A DNA stretch of 64,000 bases from Gallionella sp. GTDB taxonomy: Bacteria; Pseudomonadota; Gammaproteobacteria; Burkholderiales; Gallionellaceae. Numbering within the stretch: position 1 is the stretch's first letter; each line of letters begins with the position of its first letter. The stretch is taken from assembly GCA_030645955.1 (NCBI GenBank), contig JAUSMR010000112.1, positions 50,412 through 114,411 of the forward strand, given 5' to 3'. The translations under genes and the position numbers were made by a program. Below are positions 57,872 through 64,000 of the stretch, piece by piece. The notes below the pieces were generated by a model, which had not been told where the DNA came from, did not search any database, and saw only the letters and a list, made by a program, of their open reading frames with translations.

Positions 57872-58942
57872 ATGATCGAAGCCCGCTTCGATCTCGCCTA
57901 TCCGGGCTTCGCATTGCACGCGGATTTGCAGTTGCCTGCACGCGGCATCACCGCGCTGTTCGGCCCGTCCGGTTCGGGCAAGACCACTTTGTTGCGCTGC
58001 ATCGCTGGGCTGGAACGGACAGCCAACGGGTCATTGCAGGTGAAGGATGAGGTGTGGCAGGACGGCGCAAATTTCCTGCCGACTTGTCAGCGCCCGCTGG
58101 GTTATGTGTTTCAGGAAGCCAGCCTGTTCCCGCATCTGTCGGTGCGGCGCAATCTGGAATACGGCCTGAAGCGTATTCCGCCAGAACAGCGCAAGGTGCA
58201 ACTTGAGCAGGTGGTGGAATGGCTCGGCCTGAACAAGCTGATCGAACGCGCTAGCCCGGTTGGCCTGTCCGGCGGCGAGCGGCAGCGCGTCGCCATCGCC
58301 CGCGCGCTGCTCACCAGCCCGCGCCTGCTGCTGATGGACGAGCCGCTCTCGGCACTGGATGCCGCCAGCAAGCGGGAAATCCTGCCGTATCTGGAGCGGC
58401 TGCACAGCAAGCTGGATATCCCGGTGATCTATGTCAGCCACGCGCTGGATGAAGTTGCGCGGCTGGCCGACCATCTGGTGCTGATGGAGCAGGGGCGCAT
58501 CATCGCCAGCGGCGCGCTCAACGAAATTCTGGCGCGGCTGGATTTGCCCACCGCGCATCTGGACGACGCGGGCGCGGTGATCGAGGCCGCCGTGGCCGTC
58601 CATGACGAGAAATATCATCTCACCCGGCTGGATTTTTCCGGCGGCAGCCTGTGGGTGAGCAAGGTGGAGCGCGCTATCGGCAGCATGGCGCGCGCGCGCG
58701 TGCTGGCGCGCGACGTGAGCATCGCCACTGCCGCGCCGCAAGGTTCCAGCATCAGCAACATCCTGGCAGTTCGCATCACCGACATTCAGGACGAGGGGCC
58801 GGATCGCGTGAATCTGCGCCTGGCCGCCGGTGAAGGGCAGTTACTGCTGTCGCGCATCACCCGCCGTTCGCGCGACCAGCTCGGGCTGATGCCTGGCATG
58901 GAAGTATTCGCGCAGGTGAAGAGCGTGGCGTTGATTGCGTAA
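57872..58942 (+). CDS. modC: Molybdate ABC transporter ATP-binding protein ModC
   Basis: 356 residues from ATG 57872, with GTGGAGGGGCGG just upstream. Walker A GPSGSGKT at 31-38, ABC signature LSGGERQ at 132-138 and Walker B LLLMDEP near 152-158, followed by the H-loop VSHALDE. The C-terminal ~100 residues form the Mop/TOBE oxyanion-binding domain (SNILAVRITDIQDEGPDRVNLRLA, with the conserved SARN-like turn SRITRRSRDQLGL), which mediates feedback inhibition in ModC proteins. No modE is nearby. Confidence 0.95.
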   Translation: MIEARFDLAYPGFALHADLQLPARGITALFGPSGSGKTTLLRCIAGLERTANGSLQVKDEVWQDGANFLPTCQRPLGYVFQEASLFPHLSVRRNLEYGLKRIPPEQRKVQLEQVVEWLGLNKLIERASPVGLSGGERQRVAIARALLTSPRLLLMDEPLSALDAASKREILPYLERLHSKLDIPVIYVSHALDEVARLADHLVLMEQGRIIASGALNEILARLDLPTAHLDDAGAVIEAAVAVHDEKYHLTRLDFSGGSLWVSKVERAIGSMARARVLARDVSIATAAPQGSSISNILAVRITDIQDEGPDRVNLRLAAGEGQLLLSRITRRSRDQLGLMPGMEVFAQVKSVALIA

Positions 58943-59206
58943 TCTACATAGCAACATAAATCTACTGATGAAACAACTAGCCATCTGACTAAGTTGGCAA
59001 ACTACGCCAACCAAGTCATTGGTTATGCGCGACTCCGGGGCGGGGTCGGGCGGTGCTCGCGCTTCTCACATACTGCGGTGTATGCTCCGGGCGCTGCGCT
59101 GACCAGCGACTTGGCTGGTGCTTTTTGCCAGCTTAGTCGAATGGCCATGCAACGCTCGGCCTCCCCCGCCCCAAAGCCGCTCGCTACGATTTCTGTCGCT
59201 ATGTAT
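58943..59206. repeat. Long palindrome with two stem-loop modules, modC-PP0621 gap
   Basis: Outer arms TACATAGCAACATAAAT and ATTTCTGTCGCTATGTA enclose a minus-orientation module (58978-59029, nearly identical to 8659-8709) and a plus-orientation module (59101-59150). Most of the 339-bp gap is this element; the remaining ~75 bp before 59282 hold the downstream promoter region. The open frame at 58994 is repeat-derived. Confidence 0.8.
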
Positions 59207-59281
59207 ATAATGCGGTTCAATGGTGCAAGGAATGCACTTTACCCTTGCTTGTCGGATTTCGTCACATGGAGTTAATTTAAA

Positions 59282-59494
59282 ATGAGTCGTCTGCTGTTTC
59301 TGATCGCCATTGTGATTGTGGTTTACCTGCTGGTCAGGTCTTATCGGAAAAATACTCCCCGGCAAGACAAGCCCGTTGTCGAGAATATGGTGCGTTGCGC
59401 ACACTGCGGTTTGCATTTGCCCAAGAATGAAAGCGTTCAGGCTGACGGGCAGTTTTTTTGCAGTATCGAACATCGCGATGCTTACCGGAAATAG
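59282..59494 (+). CDS. PP0621 family small membrane-anchored zinc-ribbon-like protein
   Basis: 70 residues. An N-terminal transmembrane helix (LLFLIAIVIVVYLLVRS) precedes a basic linker and a zinc-ribbon-like motif CAHCGLHLPKNESV...FFCSIEHRDAY. This is the layout of the PP0621 family, often found before pilS. Function unknown. It is 36 bp upstream of pilS and probably co-transcribed. Confidence 0.82.
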   Translation: MSRLLFLIAIVIVVYLLVRSYRKNTPRQDKPVVENMVRCAHCGLHLPKNESVQADGQFFCSIEHRDAYRK

Positions 59495-59530
59495 GCATTG
59501 CGGTAAAAGCGGTTTTCCGAGAGGCTTACA

Positions 59531-61141
59531 TTGAGTGTGAACACTGGCGATCATACTGACAAGATTTCCATAGTCGATTTCTGGCGTTCACTGCGCTATT
59601 TCAATCTGTACCGGCTGACGCTGGCCAGCCTGTTTGTTTTTCTCGCCGGAGCGTTCGGCACTTCTGCATCGTTGGGCGAACATGACCGGGTAATGTTCTT
59701 CGTGGCCAGCCTGATCTATGTGGCAGTGGTAATGCTTTCCTTTATACCGCTCCGGCTGCGCTGGCCGCGTTTTGCCTGGCAATTGGCCGTCCAGGTTGGC
59801 GGAGACATTGCCGGCCTGTCAGTCCTGTCTCATGCCAGCGGCGGGATACAGAGCAATATTGGGTTGCTGCTGCTGGTTTCGCTGGCGGCAGCCGGAATAA
59901 TCAGCCGCGGCAAAATCACCTTGCTCTTTGCCGCGTTAGCCAGCATCGCCGCACTGCTGGAACATTCATATGCCGTGCTTTATGACAATGCCGATGTGGC
60001 GTTGTTTGTCCAGGTCGGATTGCTGTGCATGTCCTATTTTGCCGTGGCCTGGCTGGCGCACTCACTGGCAAAATATGCCGTGGACAGCCAGGAACTGGCG
60101 CAACGCCGGGGACGCGAACTGGTCAACTTGTCCGAGGCGAACCGGCTGGTGATGCGCGATATGCAGGATGGCGTGCTGGTGGTGGATGGGCAGGGCGTGA
60201 TCATGCAGATGAATCCAGGCGCGGAACGTTTGCTGCGCCATAGCGCTGCATCGGGGAGCTTGCTGGCGGAAAGTTTTCCAATCCTGTTCGGGCAGTATGC
60301 GTTGTGGAAGCAAACCGGCAGCGCGAACCGGGGCAGCCTGCAGTTGGATGTTGGGGCGCAAGCCAGACTACGCTTCGTTGCAATCGAACGCAATACCGCA
60401 CGCGGTACGGTGATATTTCTGGAAGACATGCAGCGTGTGCGTGCCGAGGCACAACAGATCAAGCTGGCCGCACTGGGGCGTTTGACAGCCAATATAGCGC
60501 ACGAAGTGCGCAACCCGCTGTCGGCAATCAGTTACGCGACAGAGCTGCTGCAAGAGGAGCAGGGCGATGCCAATCAGCAGCGGCTGTTGCAAATCGTGCT
60601 GGACAACACGCAGCGCATCAACCGGATCGTGCAAGACGTGATGCAACTGAACCGGCGCGACCGTGCACAGCCTGAGGTGTTTGAGCTGGATGCAATGTTG
60701 CGCACTTTTGTGGAAGAGTTTAACTTGGCGGAACGGCTTGAGCCGGATGTCATGGTGTTGGCCGGAGCGCAGGGTGTAGAGGTTTCCTTTGATCGCGGCC
60801 ACTTGCGCCAGGTACTGTGGAATTTATGCCGCAATGCGCTGCGCTATGGCCGCAAGTTGCCCGGTAGCCTGACATTGGCGATGAGTGCGGCGGATGGGCG
60901 TGTGATGCTGGACGTGCAAGATGACGGACCGGGAATCTCCGCAGAACACCAGGGCAAATTGTTCGAGCCGTTCTTCACTACCGCAACCGACGGCACCGGT
61001 TTGGGCTTGTATATCGCCAAGGAGTTGTGCGAGGCAAATGACGCGCTGCTGGAATATCATGGCCAAAAAGGACAAACCGGAGAGGGGCTGGCGGGCGCCT
61101 GCTTCCGCATAACGTTTGGGGAGCTGCATGGAAATGACTAG
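59531..61141 (+). CDS. pilS: Type IV pilus sensor histidine kinase PilS
   Basis: A 536-residue inner-membrane kinase from a TTG start (GAGAGG upstream; GTG 59537 is possible). Six hydrophobic helices fill residues about 28-185, as in PilS, followed by a PAS region (about 200-300), an H-box with H324 in LTANIAHEVRNPLSAISYA, the N-box LWNLCRNALRYG, and the G-boxes VQDDGPGISAEHQGKLFEPFF and TGLGLYIAKELCEAN. Partner of PilR. No pilin genes are in the window. Confidence 0.93.
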   Translation: MSVNTGDHTDKISIVDFWRSLRYFNLYRLTLASLFVFLAGAFGTSASLGEHDRVMFFVASLIYVAVVMLSFIPLRLRWPRFAWQLAVQVGGDIAGLSVLSHASGGIQSNIGLLLLVSLAAAGIISRGKITLLFAALASIAALLEHSYAVLYDNADVALFVQVGLLCMSYFAVAWLAHSLAKYAVDSQELAQRRGRELVNLSEANRLVMRDMQDGVLVVDGQGVIMQMNPGAERLLRHSAASGSLLAESFPILFGQYALWKQTGSANRGSLQLDVGAQARLRFVAIERNTARGTVIFLEDMQRVRAEAQQIKLAALGRLTANIAHEVRNPLSAISYATELLQEEQGDANQQRLLQIVLDNTQRINRIVQDVMQLNRRDRAQPEVFELDAMLRTFVEEFNLAERLEPDVMVLAGAQGVEVSFDRGHLRQVLWNLCRNALRYGRKLPGSLTLAMSAADGRVMLDVQDDGPGISAEHQGKLFEPFFTTATDGTGLGLYIAKELCEANDALLEYHGQKGQTGEGLAGACFRITFGELHGND

Positions 61142-61151
61142 GGAACAGAAC

Positions 61152-62513
61152 ATGGCGGATAGCTATCGGGCGAACCCCCCCACTGTGCTGCTGGTGGACG
61201 ATGAGCCGGACATTCTGGAATTGCTGGAACTGACGCTACGCAAGATGGGCTTGGGGGTGGATAAGGCCGGTAATGTGCGCGAGGCGCTGACAAAGCTGGC
61301 GGCGCGCCGCTATGACTTGTGCCTGACCGATATGCGGATGCCCGATGGCGATGGCCTGCAAGTGGTGCAGCACATCATGCAAAACAATCTGGATGTGCCG
61401 GTGGCGGTGATTACCGCGCATGGCAACATGGAAAATGCCATTACCGCGCTCAAGGCGGGTGCATTCGATTATCTGGCCAAGCCGGTTTCGCTGGATCAGT
61501 TGCGCGCTTTGGTGAAATCCGCGTTGAAGCTGCCGCAAGCAGGCCCGTCTGGTGATAAAACGCTGCTCGGCCATTCGCCTGCGATGCAGAAAGTGCGCGA
61601 CCTGATCAAACGTGTGGCACGCAGCCAGGCGCCGGTTCATATCAGCGGCGAGTCGGGCAGCGGCAAGGAATTGGCGGCACGGCTGATCGTGCAAAGCGGT
61701 GCGCGGCATGATCAACCGTTTGTCGCGGTGAACTGCGGGGCAATCCCGGGCAACCTGATGGAAAGCGAATTTTTCGGCTGCAAAAAAGGCGCTTTCACCG
61801 GAGCGGACAAGGATCGGGACGGGTTTTTCCAGGCGGCGCACGGCGGGACTTTATTCCTCGATGAGGTGGCCGATCTGCCGCTGGACATGCAGGTCAAGTT
61901 ATTGCGCGCGATACAGGAGAGGTGCGTGCGCAAAATCGGGGGGAGCGGCGAAGAAGCGGTGGATGTGCGCATCATCAGCGCGACGCACTATGATATGGCC
62001 GAATGCGTGCGGCAAAATAAATTCCGCCTGGATCTTTATTACCGCCTGAATGTGATCCCGATCCAGATGCCCTCACTGCGCGAAATGCGTGAAGATATTC
62101 CGGAAATCGCACAGCGGATACTGGAGCGTTTGCGCGGCAATGCGGAGGTGCGTTTTTCTAAAGAAGCATTGCATGCGCTGCAAGGCTACAGCTTTCCGGG
62201 TAACGTGCGCGAACTGGAAAATATCATCGAAAGGGCATTGGCGCTGTGCCTGGCAGGGGTGATCGAGGAGCAGGATTTATTGATGGCGCCCGTGGAACAT
62301 AATCAATCCGAGAATGCAGCCCTCGGCAGCAAATACCCGCTGCCGGAATACCTGGATCGTATCGAAAAGCAGGCCTTGCTGGAAGCGCTGGAGCAGACCG
62401 GGTTTAATCGCACGGCAGCCGCCAAATTGTTGGGATTGACGTTCCGCACCATGCGTTATCGGATGGAGCGGCTGGGCATCAAAGGCCCAAGCTGTGCGGA
62501 CGATGCGGATTGA
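61152..62513 (+). CDS. pilR: Sigma-54 dependent response regulator PilR
   Basis: 453 residues from ATG 61152 (AGGGAA upstream; alternatives at 61128 and 61134 overlap pilS). Receiver domain with D60 in LCLTDMRMPDGDG. AAA+ domain with Walker A GESGSGKE (166-173), the sigma-54-contacting GAFTGA loop (213-218) and Walker B GGTLFLDEVADLPLD. A C-terminal Fis-type helix-turn-helix reads LEQTGFNRTAAAKLLGLTFRTMRYRMERLGI. In known systems it activates pilA. Its tail overlaps ampD by 11 bp. Confidence 0.95.
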   Translation: MADSYRANPPTVLLVDDEPDILELLELTLRKMGLGVDKAGNVREALTKLAARRYDLCLTDMRMPDGDGLQVVQHIMQNNLDVPVAVITAHGNMENAITALKAGAFDYLAKPVSLDQLRALVKSALKLPQAGPSGDKTLLGHSPAMQKVRDLIKRVARSQAPVHISGESGSGKELAARLIVQSGARHDQPFVAVNCGAIPGNLMESEFFGCKKGAFTGADKDRDGFFQAAHGGTLFLDEVADLPLDMQVKLLRAIQERCVRKIGGSGEEAVDVRIISATHYDMAECVRQNKFRLDLYYRLNVIPIQMPSLREMREDIPEIAQRILERLRGNAEVRFSKEALHALQGYSFPGNVRELENIIERALALCLAGVIEEQDLLMAPVEHNQSENAALGSKYPLPEYLDRIEKQALLEALEQTGFNRTAAAKLLGLTFRTMRYRMERLGIKGPSCADDAD

Positions 62514-63042
62514 TGCGCAAGGGTTGCTGGTTGGCGGCGAATATATTCCGTCGCCGAACTGCGACGACCGGCCCGAAGGCGAAATCGAACTACTGGTGAT
62601 ACACAGCATCAGTTTGCCCCCGGGCGAGTTTGGCGGCGATGGTGTGCAGCGGTTATTTACCAACAATCTGGACGTGACGGCTCATCCTTATTACTCAACC
62701 ATTTCCGAACTGAAGGTGTCGGCGCACTTCTTTGTGCGCCGCGATGGGCGGATTATCCAGTTTGTTTCCTGCTTGAAGCGCGCATGGCATGCGGGAGAAT
62801 CCTGCTGGCAAAGCAAATTTCGCTGCAACGATTTTTCCGTTGGCATAGAGCTGGAGGGCAGTGATACCGTGCCGTTTACAGATGCGCAATATGCCGAGCT
62901 TAATTGCCTGAGTGTGGCATTGCGTGCAGCCTACCCTGCATGCGGCATCGCCGGGCACAACGATATTGCGCCGCAGCGCAAGACCGACCCCGGTCCGTAT
63001 TTCGATTGGGTGCGCTACCTGTCGGGTTTGTGCAAGCAATAA
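62503..63042 (+). CDS. ampD: 1,6-anhydro-N-acetylmuramyl-L-alanine amidase AmpD
   Basis: A cytoplasmic zinc amidase of peptidoglycan recycling, 179 residues from ATG 62503 (GTG 62494 is an alternative). The zinc ligands are visible: H34 in LLVIHSISLP, H152 in IAGHNDIAPQRKTDPGPYFDW and D162 in the same block. Substrate-contact blocks SAHFFVRRDGRIIQFVSCLKRAWHAGES and FSVGIELEGSD are standard. The order PP0621-pilS-pilR-ampD is one I recognise from betaproteobacteria. Confidence 0.95.
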   Translation: MRIDAQGLLVGGEYIPSPNCDDRPEGEIELLVIHSISLPPGEFGGDGVQRLFTNNLDVTAHPYYSTISELKVSAHFFVRRDGRIIQFVSCLKRAWHAGESCWQSKFRCNDFSVGIELEGSDTVPFTDAQYAELNCLSVALRAAYPACGIAGHNDIAPQRKTDPGPYFDWVRYLSGLCKQ

Positions 63043-63198
63043 ATTTTTCTGTTGTCACTTGCAAAATATTTCATTTTTTGCTTGCATTATTTTTGTTAAT
63101 TACTACAATTAGCCCTGTTGCCGAAAAAAAATACTAGATGTAGTGGTTTTTTGGGTTTTCGGCGTTAACAGAATTTCCAGGAGGGAGGGAGCTAATAC

Positions 63199-63540
63199 AT
63201 GCAGCATGCCGCTATAGACAGCGTATCAACTCCCCCTATGCTTACTGGCACCTCTTTCTCCTCAGTTTCATCCTTTTCCTCTTTCAGCCCATCCCATCAA
63301 TACAAAGCAAAAGCCATTCCGCACAGCGCGCTCGGCTTGAATTTCAGCGTGCTCAAGGAATATTCAAGCTTTATTGCCAACCGTCGTTGCCGGCAAATCG
63401 GCGTGAATGCATTGTGTCCGGGTGCGATTAATCCATTGCCATGGACGGCAGGAATAGCCAATCTTCGCGATAAAATTTTTTTAACCCGTGTCGCCGATAG
63501 CAGATCGGTGGTGCGTTGCTCTGGGGTTTGCGGGGCTTAG
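63199..63540 (+). CDS. Doubtful small hypothetical protein, 113 aa
   Basis: An open frame with a purine-rich AGGAGGGAGGGAG sequence upstream and a Ser/Phe-rich N-terminus (SSVSSFSSFSPSHQYKAKA). No signal, membrane or family motif is seen. The N-terminal bias toward Ser and Pro and the ordinary codon use leave real coding uncertain. The gap before it (63043-63198) is AT-rich with a weak ACTA-GATG-TAGT hairpin. Confidence 0.35.
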   Translation: MQHAAIDSVSTPPMLTGTSFSSVSSFSSFSPSHQYKAKAIPHSALGLNFSVLKEYSSFIANRRCRQIGVNALCPGAINPLPWTAGIANLRDKIFLTRVADSRSVVRCSGVCGA

Positions 63541-63647
63541 GGGAACGGCTTTAGCTCATGCTTGAAGTTTAGCGCGGGTTGAGGGTGCAGGTGCAGTAAT
63601 CGCAGTTGTTGTATTTTTTAACTTTCATTCTTGCAAGGAGAAATAAA

Positions 63648-64000
63648 ATGGCAGAAAAAAAGAAAGCTAAACCAGCAGCAAAGAAGGTCGCTGCTAAAAA
63701 ACCGGCAGCCAAAAAAGCGGTAGCGGCGAAGAAGCCAGCAGCAAAGAAGGTCGCTGCTAAAAAGCCGGCAGCCAAAAAAGCGGTAGCGGCGAAGAAGCCA
63801 GCAGCAAAGAAGGTCGCTGCTAAAAAGCCGGCAGCCAAAAAAGCGGTAGCGGCGAAGAAGCCAGCAGCAAAGAAGGTCGCTGCTAAAAAACCGGCAGCCA
63901 AAAAAGCGGTAGCGGCGAAGAAGCCAGCAGCAAAGAAGGTCGCTGCTAAAAAGCCGGCAGCCAAAAAAGCGGTAGCGGCGAAGAAGCCAGCAGCAAAGAA
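63648..64000 (+). CDS. Histone H1-like Lys/Ala-rich nucleoid protein (3' truncated by window edge)
   Basis: The start MAEKKKAK is followed by a 21-residue unit [21 protein letters not shown] repeated without change at protein level: five complete copies and the start of a sixth before the window ends. AAGGAG precedes the ATG at 63648. Such Lys/Ala/Pro-rich repeats resemble AlgP/HctB and eukaryotic H1 tails and bind DNA non-specifically. The folded part, if any, and the total length are beyond the window. Confidence 0.88.
   Translation, partial: MAEKKKAKPAAKKVAAKKPAAKKAVAAKKPAAKKVAAKKPAAKKAVAAKKPAAKKVAAKKPAAKKAVAAKKPAAKKVAAKKPAAKKAVAAKKPAAKKVAAKKPAAKKAVAAKKPAAK
63672..64000 (+). repeat. 63-bp tandem repeat inside the histone-like gene
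   Basis: Copies start at 63672, 63735, 63798, 63861 and 63924, with 14 bases of a sixth from 63987. By eye they differ only at one third-codon base (AAA/AAG), with copies 1 and 4 sharing one form and 2, 3 and 5 the other. Such uniformity implies recent unequal exchange or gene conversion. Confidence 0.95.

Noticed and set aside
63569..63964. 131-codon minus-strand frame rich in Phe/Ala repeats
   Set aside because: It is the exact antisense of the Lys/Ala repeat gene, which has a ribosome-binding site and start codon on the plus strand.
63672..64000. Possible CRISPR-like array
   Set aside because: The repeats are directly adjacent without spacers and encode a uniform Lys/Ala/Pro protein.

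Overview
The window reads as chromosomal DNA of a GC-rich betaproteobacterium, most likely in the Nitrosomonadales/Gallionellaceae neighbourhood. This is inferred from gene content and order (dgt-gltBD-hemE-priA; purM-purN-DUF3108; purM / AI-2E permease / hda; a DUF3683 flavo-iron-sulfur oxidoreductase; PP0621-pilS-pilR-ampD; a Neisseria-type porin), not from any search. No prophage, plasmid backbone, CRISPR array or rRNA operon is visible. Both ends cut a gene: dgt lacks its start, and a Lys/Ala-rich histone-like gene lacks its end.

Layout. 1-11 kb: dGTPase, glutamate synthase gltB-gltD, hemE, priA. 11-18 kb: a secreted transglutaminase-like protein with a lipoprotein, an unknown 120-aa protein, a radical SAM/SPASM enzyme, an RsmB/NOP RNA methyltransferase and a hemerythrin. 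18-24 kb: purM-purN-DUF3108-DUF3108 on the minus strand, then an AI-2E family permease, hda and a membrane protein. 24-33 kb: 2-Cys peroxiredoxin, DUF1622, sodium:solute symporter, phoB-phoR behind a clear Pho box, and the DUF3683 oxidoreductase. 33-46 kb: thpR, corA, pldA, a quinone-oxidoreductase-like enzyme, aroC, a HEPN-like protein, a giant palindrome next to a REP-associated tyrosine transposase (RAYT), a nitroreductase, a GT39 glycosyltransferase, rpmE, ybdD-cstA and ispB. 47-59 kb: tRNA-Pro(CGG), then an almost complete molybdenum-cofactor and molybdate-uptake block: moaA, a porin, moeB, moaC, moaD, moaE, mobB, mobA, moeA, mog, an unknown gene, modA, modB, modC. 59-64 kb: PP0621-pilS-pilR-ampD and the histone-like gene.

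The most unusual property is the density and behaviour of small palindromic repeats. Several unrelated families are bounded by GTAG...CTAC, the signature expected of RAYT-mobilised REP elements, and one RAYT gene here is flanked by an inverted pair of its own REP. They occupy five of the six convergent intergenic gaps and supply the stop codons of moaC, mobA and moeA; another repeat supplies that of moeB. Most strikingly, repeats sit in frame INSIDE essential or housekeeping genes: gltB, priA, an rsmB-like gene (two nested elements), the signal-peptide region of a DUF3108 gene, the DUF3683 gene and moeA. An 81-bp element in gltB recurs in the same reading frame in ybdD, giving two unrelated proteins a closely similar 27-residue segment. 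This resembles the Rickettsia palindromic-element phenomenon (selfish repeats tolerated as protein inserts) and is the best candidate for an undescribed system here.
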